Source of the DNA: Bdellovibrio sp.
GTDB taxonomy: Bacteria > Bdellovibrionota > Bdellovibrionia > Bdellovibrionales > Bdellovibrionaceae
Assembly (NCBI GenBank): GCA_017745015.1
Contig: JAGIAF010000180.1
Coordinates: 1 to 7,106, forward strand
Direction: 5' to 3'
DNA length: 7,106 nucleotides
Positions 5,886 through 7,106 of the stretch are shown here, piece by piece; the stretch's first letter is position 1; every line of letters starts with the position of its first letter. The position numbers and the translations under genes are program-made. A model generated the notes under the pieces. It was not told the origin of the DNA and searched no databases. It saw only the letters and a list, made by a program, of their open reading frames with translations.

Positions 5886-7106
5886 CACCGAAGTTATTGT
5901 TAATTCTAACAGCGTTACTTTCTTCTGCATGGGCCTTCGCTCAGGCCAACAAGGATTCATTGCCGGCTCAAGGCAGCACGCAGATTCGTGCAGAAGATCT
6001 TTTAGATAAACTGGATTTCAATCCCACGAGTATTCCTGTCGCGTTGGAAGGAACGGCCGACGCCGAGAACCTGGAAGAAAAACCAACTCCGCTTGTGGAA
6101 TATATCATCGATAGCTCGGGCTCCATGGGCCAAATCCTCTCGAATAAGAAAACGAAGATTTTCGTCATGAAGAAGATCCTATCGCGTTATCTGGTTTCGC
6201 AGTGGACGGAAAAAAGTTCGAGCGGTATGCGTGTGATTGGTTCTCGTCGTAAAAAAGATTGTAAGGATAACTATCTGGCGATCCCTCCAGGAAACGCAAA
6301 ACTGGGCGTGATTGAAGGAACCGTGAAGACCATGGATCCGATGGGGATGACGCCGTTGTATGATTCCATGAAGGATGCCTATAAAGATCTCTCTGGATAC
6401 GCCGGGCCACGCCGAATCGTCGTCTTTACTGACGGCGAAGAAACTTGTGGCAAAGATCCCTGTAAGTTCGCAAAAGAGGTCATGCAAAAAGATGTGGATT
6501 TCAAATTCTTCGTCATCGCTTTTGGTCTAAAAGGCCAAGAAGAGACTTTGCAGAAGTTAAAGTGTATTGGAGATGTTCATCAAGCCGATGATGAAGACCA
6601 ATTAGATGATCTGTTCCAAGATATCAATAAGGACCTGAACCCCAATAAAAATCTTTTCGTCGACAGCCCTGAGCCCAAAGCCACAGTGTTTTTGTTCAGA
6701 GCCGAAACTCCAAATGAGATCTATCGAAGATTTCAAGCTTCCTACGGTATCGAAGTTCCTCCGGGCCGCTATTATGCGGTGGTGAATTTGAAACCGAAGT
6801 ACCGCTTTAAAGAATTCTTCATTCCTCCTAAAAAGAAAGTGACCCTAAAGGTCCGCGGTGAGGGGCATTTCAAAGCGGAGTTCGTCGACGGTTTGATGAA
6901 AATTGAATTGTTGAACAAGAATCGCAAGGTCGTAAAACGTTTTAACAGCGATGAACGAGTGGCATTGCCTCCGGGCCGCTGGGGACTGCGTATGTACAGA
7001 GATCCATTCTATGAAAAGACCATTAACGACTATCTGATTGTTCCCAATGGCGAGTACGAATATAATATCGAAGAGGCCGGCGTCGCCTATGTGGAAGACC
7101 CGGCGC
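5882..7106 (+). CDS. Exported VWA-domain protein with two C-terminal PPGR repeats, 3' partial
   Basis: It runs from ATG 5882 to the right edge, 408 complete codons, with no stop seen. Signal peptide: MTPK, hydrophobic residues 5-19, AFA|Q cleavage after about residue 20. Residues about 70-250 are a VWA domain with a complete MIDAS: D77-S-S79-G-S81, T157 in GMTPLYD, and D184 in FTDGEE. The pattern FTDGEETCGKDPC (182-194) followed by LKCIGD (226-231) is characteristic of a widespread bacterial exported VWA family, and Cys127, 189, 194 and 228 likely pair. Residues about 265-330 and 335-402 are two similar beta-sandwich-like repeats, each with RF...[VL]PPGR[YW] (P293 and P363), of the carboxypeptidase-regulatory/transthyretin-like kind. 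Likely location is the periplasm or outer surface. Divalent-metal-dependent protein or ligand binding is inferred from the intact MIDAS. It is the third gene of the operon; partner identity is unknown. Confidence 0.93.
   Translation, partial: MTPKLLLILTALLSSAWAFAQANKDSLPAQGSTQIRAEDLLDKLDFNPTSIPVALEGTADAENLEEKPTPLVEYIIDSSGSMGQILSNKKTKIFVMKKILSRYLVSQWTEKSSSGMRVIGSRRKKDCKDNYLAIPPGNAKLGVIEGTVKTMDPMGMTPLYDSMKDAYKDLSGYAGPRRIVVFTDGEETCGKDPCKFAKEVMQKDVDFKFFVIAFGLKGQEETLQKLKCIGDVHQADDEDQLDDLFQDINKDLNPNKNLFVDSPEPKATVFLFRAETPNEIYRRFQASYGIEVPPGRYYAVVNLKPKYRFKEFFIPPKKKVTLKVRGEGHFKAEFVDGLMKIELLNKNRKVVKRFNSDERVALPPGRWGLRMYRDPFYEKTINDYLIVPNGEYEYNIEEAGVAYVEDPA
6674..7087 (+). repeat. Tandem ~70-residue repeat in the VWA protein
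   Basis: Two copies align without gaps around their core: YRRFQASYGIEVPPGRYY (residues 281-298) and VKRFNSDERVALPPGRWG (351-368). The 13-base string CCTCCGGGCCGCT occurs exactly at 6758-6770 and again at 6968-6980, 210 bases apart, or 70 codons. Flanking sequence is diverged, so the shared codons may reflect codon preference on a conserved motif or a trace of duplication. A third copy may lie beyond the right edge. Confidence 0.7.

Noticed and set aside
6179..6487. Minus-strand open frames opposite the VWA domain
   Set aside because: The plus strand encodes a fully conserved MIDAS here. The minus-strand translations show no family features.
1..7106. Phage or prophage origin suggested by the baseplate-J-like repeats
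   Set aside because: There are no capsid, tail, integrase or lysis genes. The neighbours are signal-peptide-bearing envelope proteins and the style is uniform across the window.

Overview
The window is fully coding on the + strand. It holds three consecutive genes that look like one operon, and every product appears to be exported to the envelope or cell surface. From left to right they are: the C-terminal ~1563 residues of a giant multidomain surface protein (its start lies left of the window); a 396-residue protein with a signal peptide, a small soluble beta domain and a C-terminal region that looks like an outer-membrane beta-barrel; and a signal-peptide-bearing von Willebrand factor A (VWA) protein that runs off the right edge. 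The junctions are extremely tight: TAG directly followed by ATG at 4692-4697, and an ATGA stop/start overlap at 5882-5885. No RNA gene, mobile element, CRISPR array, terminator or intergenic promoter is visible.

The organism is most likely a Gram-negative bacterium, given the predicted outer-membrane barrel and Sec signal peptides with AFA cleavage sites. Base composition is close to balanced, with slight AT excess by eye. Giant Ig-like surface proteins combined with VWA exported proteins and this codon style recall Bdellovibrionota (Bdellovibrio-like) or neighbouring deltaproteobacterial lineages. This is an impression from style only, with no diagnostic marker gene in the window.

Region 1-4694: the giant protein begins, within the window, with the end of one Ig/cadherin-like domain and a second such domain (about 1-407). 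Three degenerate repeats with a PAGT-type motif, resembling phage baseplate-J-type repeats, follow (about 408-1322). Next come three cysteine-containing cadherin/Ig-like domains (about 1398-2843), a putative-Ig (He_PIG-like) domain (2913-3182), a PKD/Ig-like domain with an Asp-rich loop (3207-3509), and a C-terminal beta-propeller with seven recognisable blade-like motifs (about 3612-4691). No C-terminal anchor is visible. Region 4695-5885: the barrel protein. Region 5882-7106: the VWA protein, with a complete MIDAS metal site, family cysteines, and two tandem ~70-residue beta-sandwich-like repeats carrying PPGR.

Working model (inference): the operon builds a surface adhesion or display complex. 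The giant protein would be the extended stalk/ligand-binding element, the barrel its outer-membrane partner, and the VWA protein a metal-dependent binding partner in the periplasm or at the surface. The strongest points for follow-up are the in-frame, zero-gap join of the giant protein and the barrel, and the baseplate-J-like repeats in a non-phage context.
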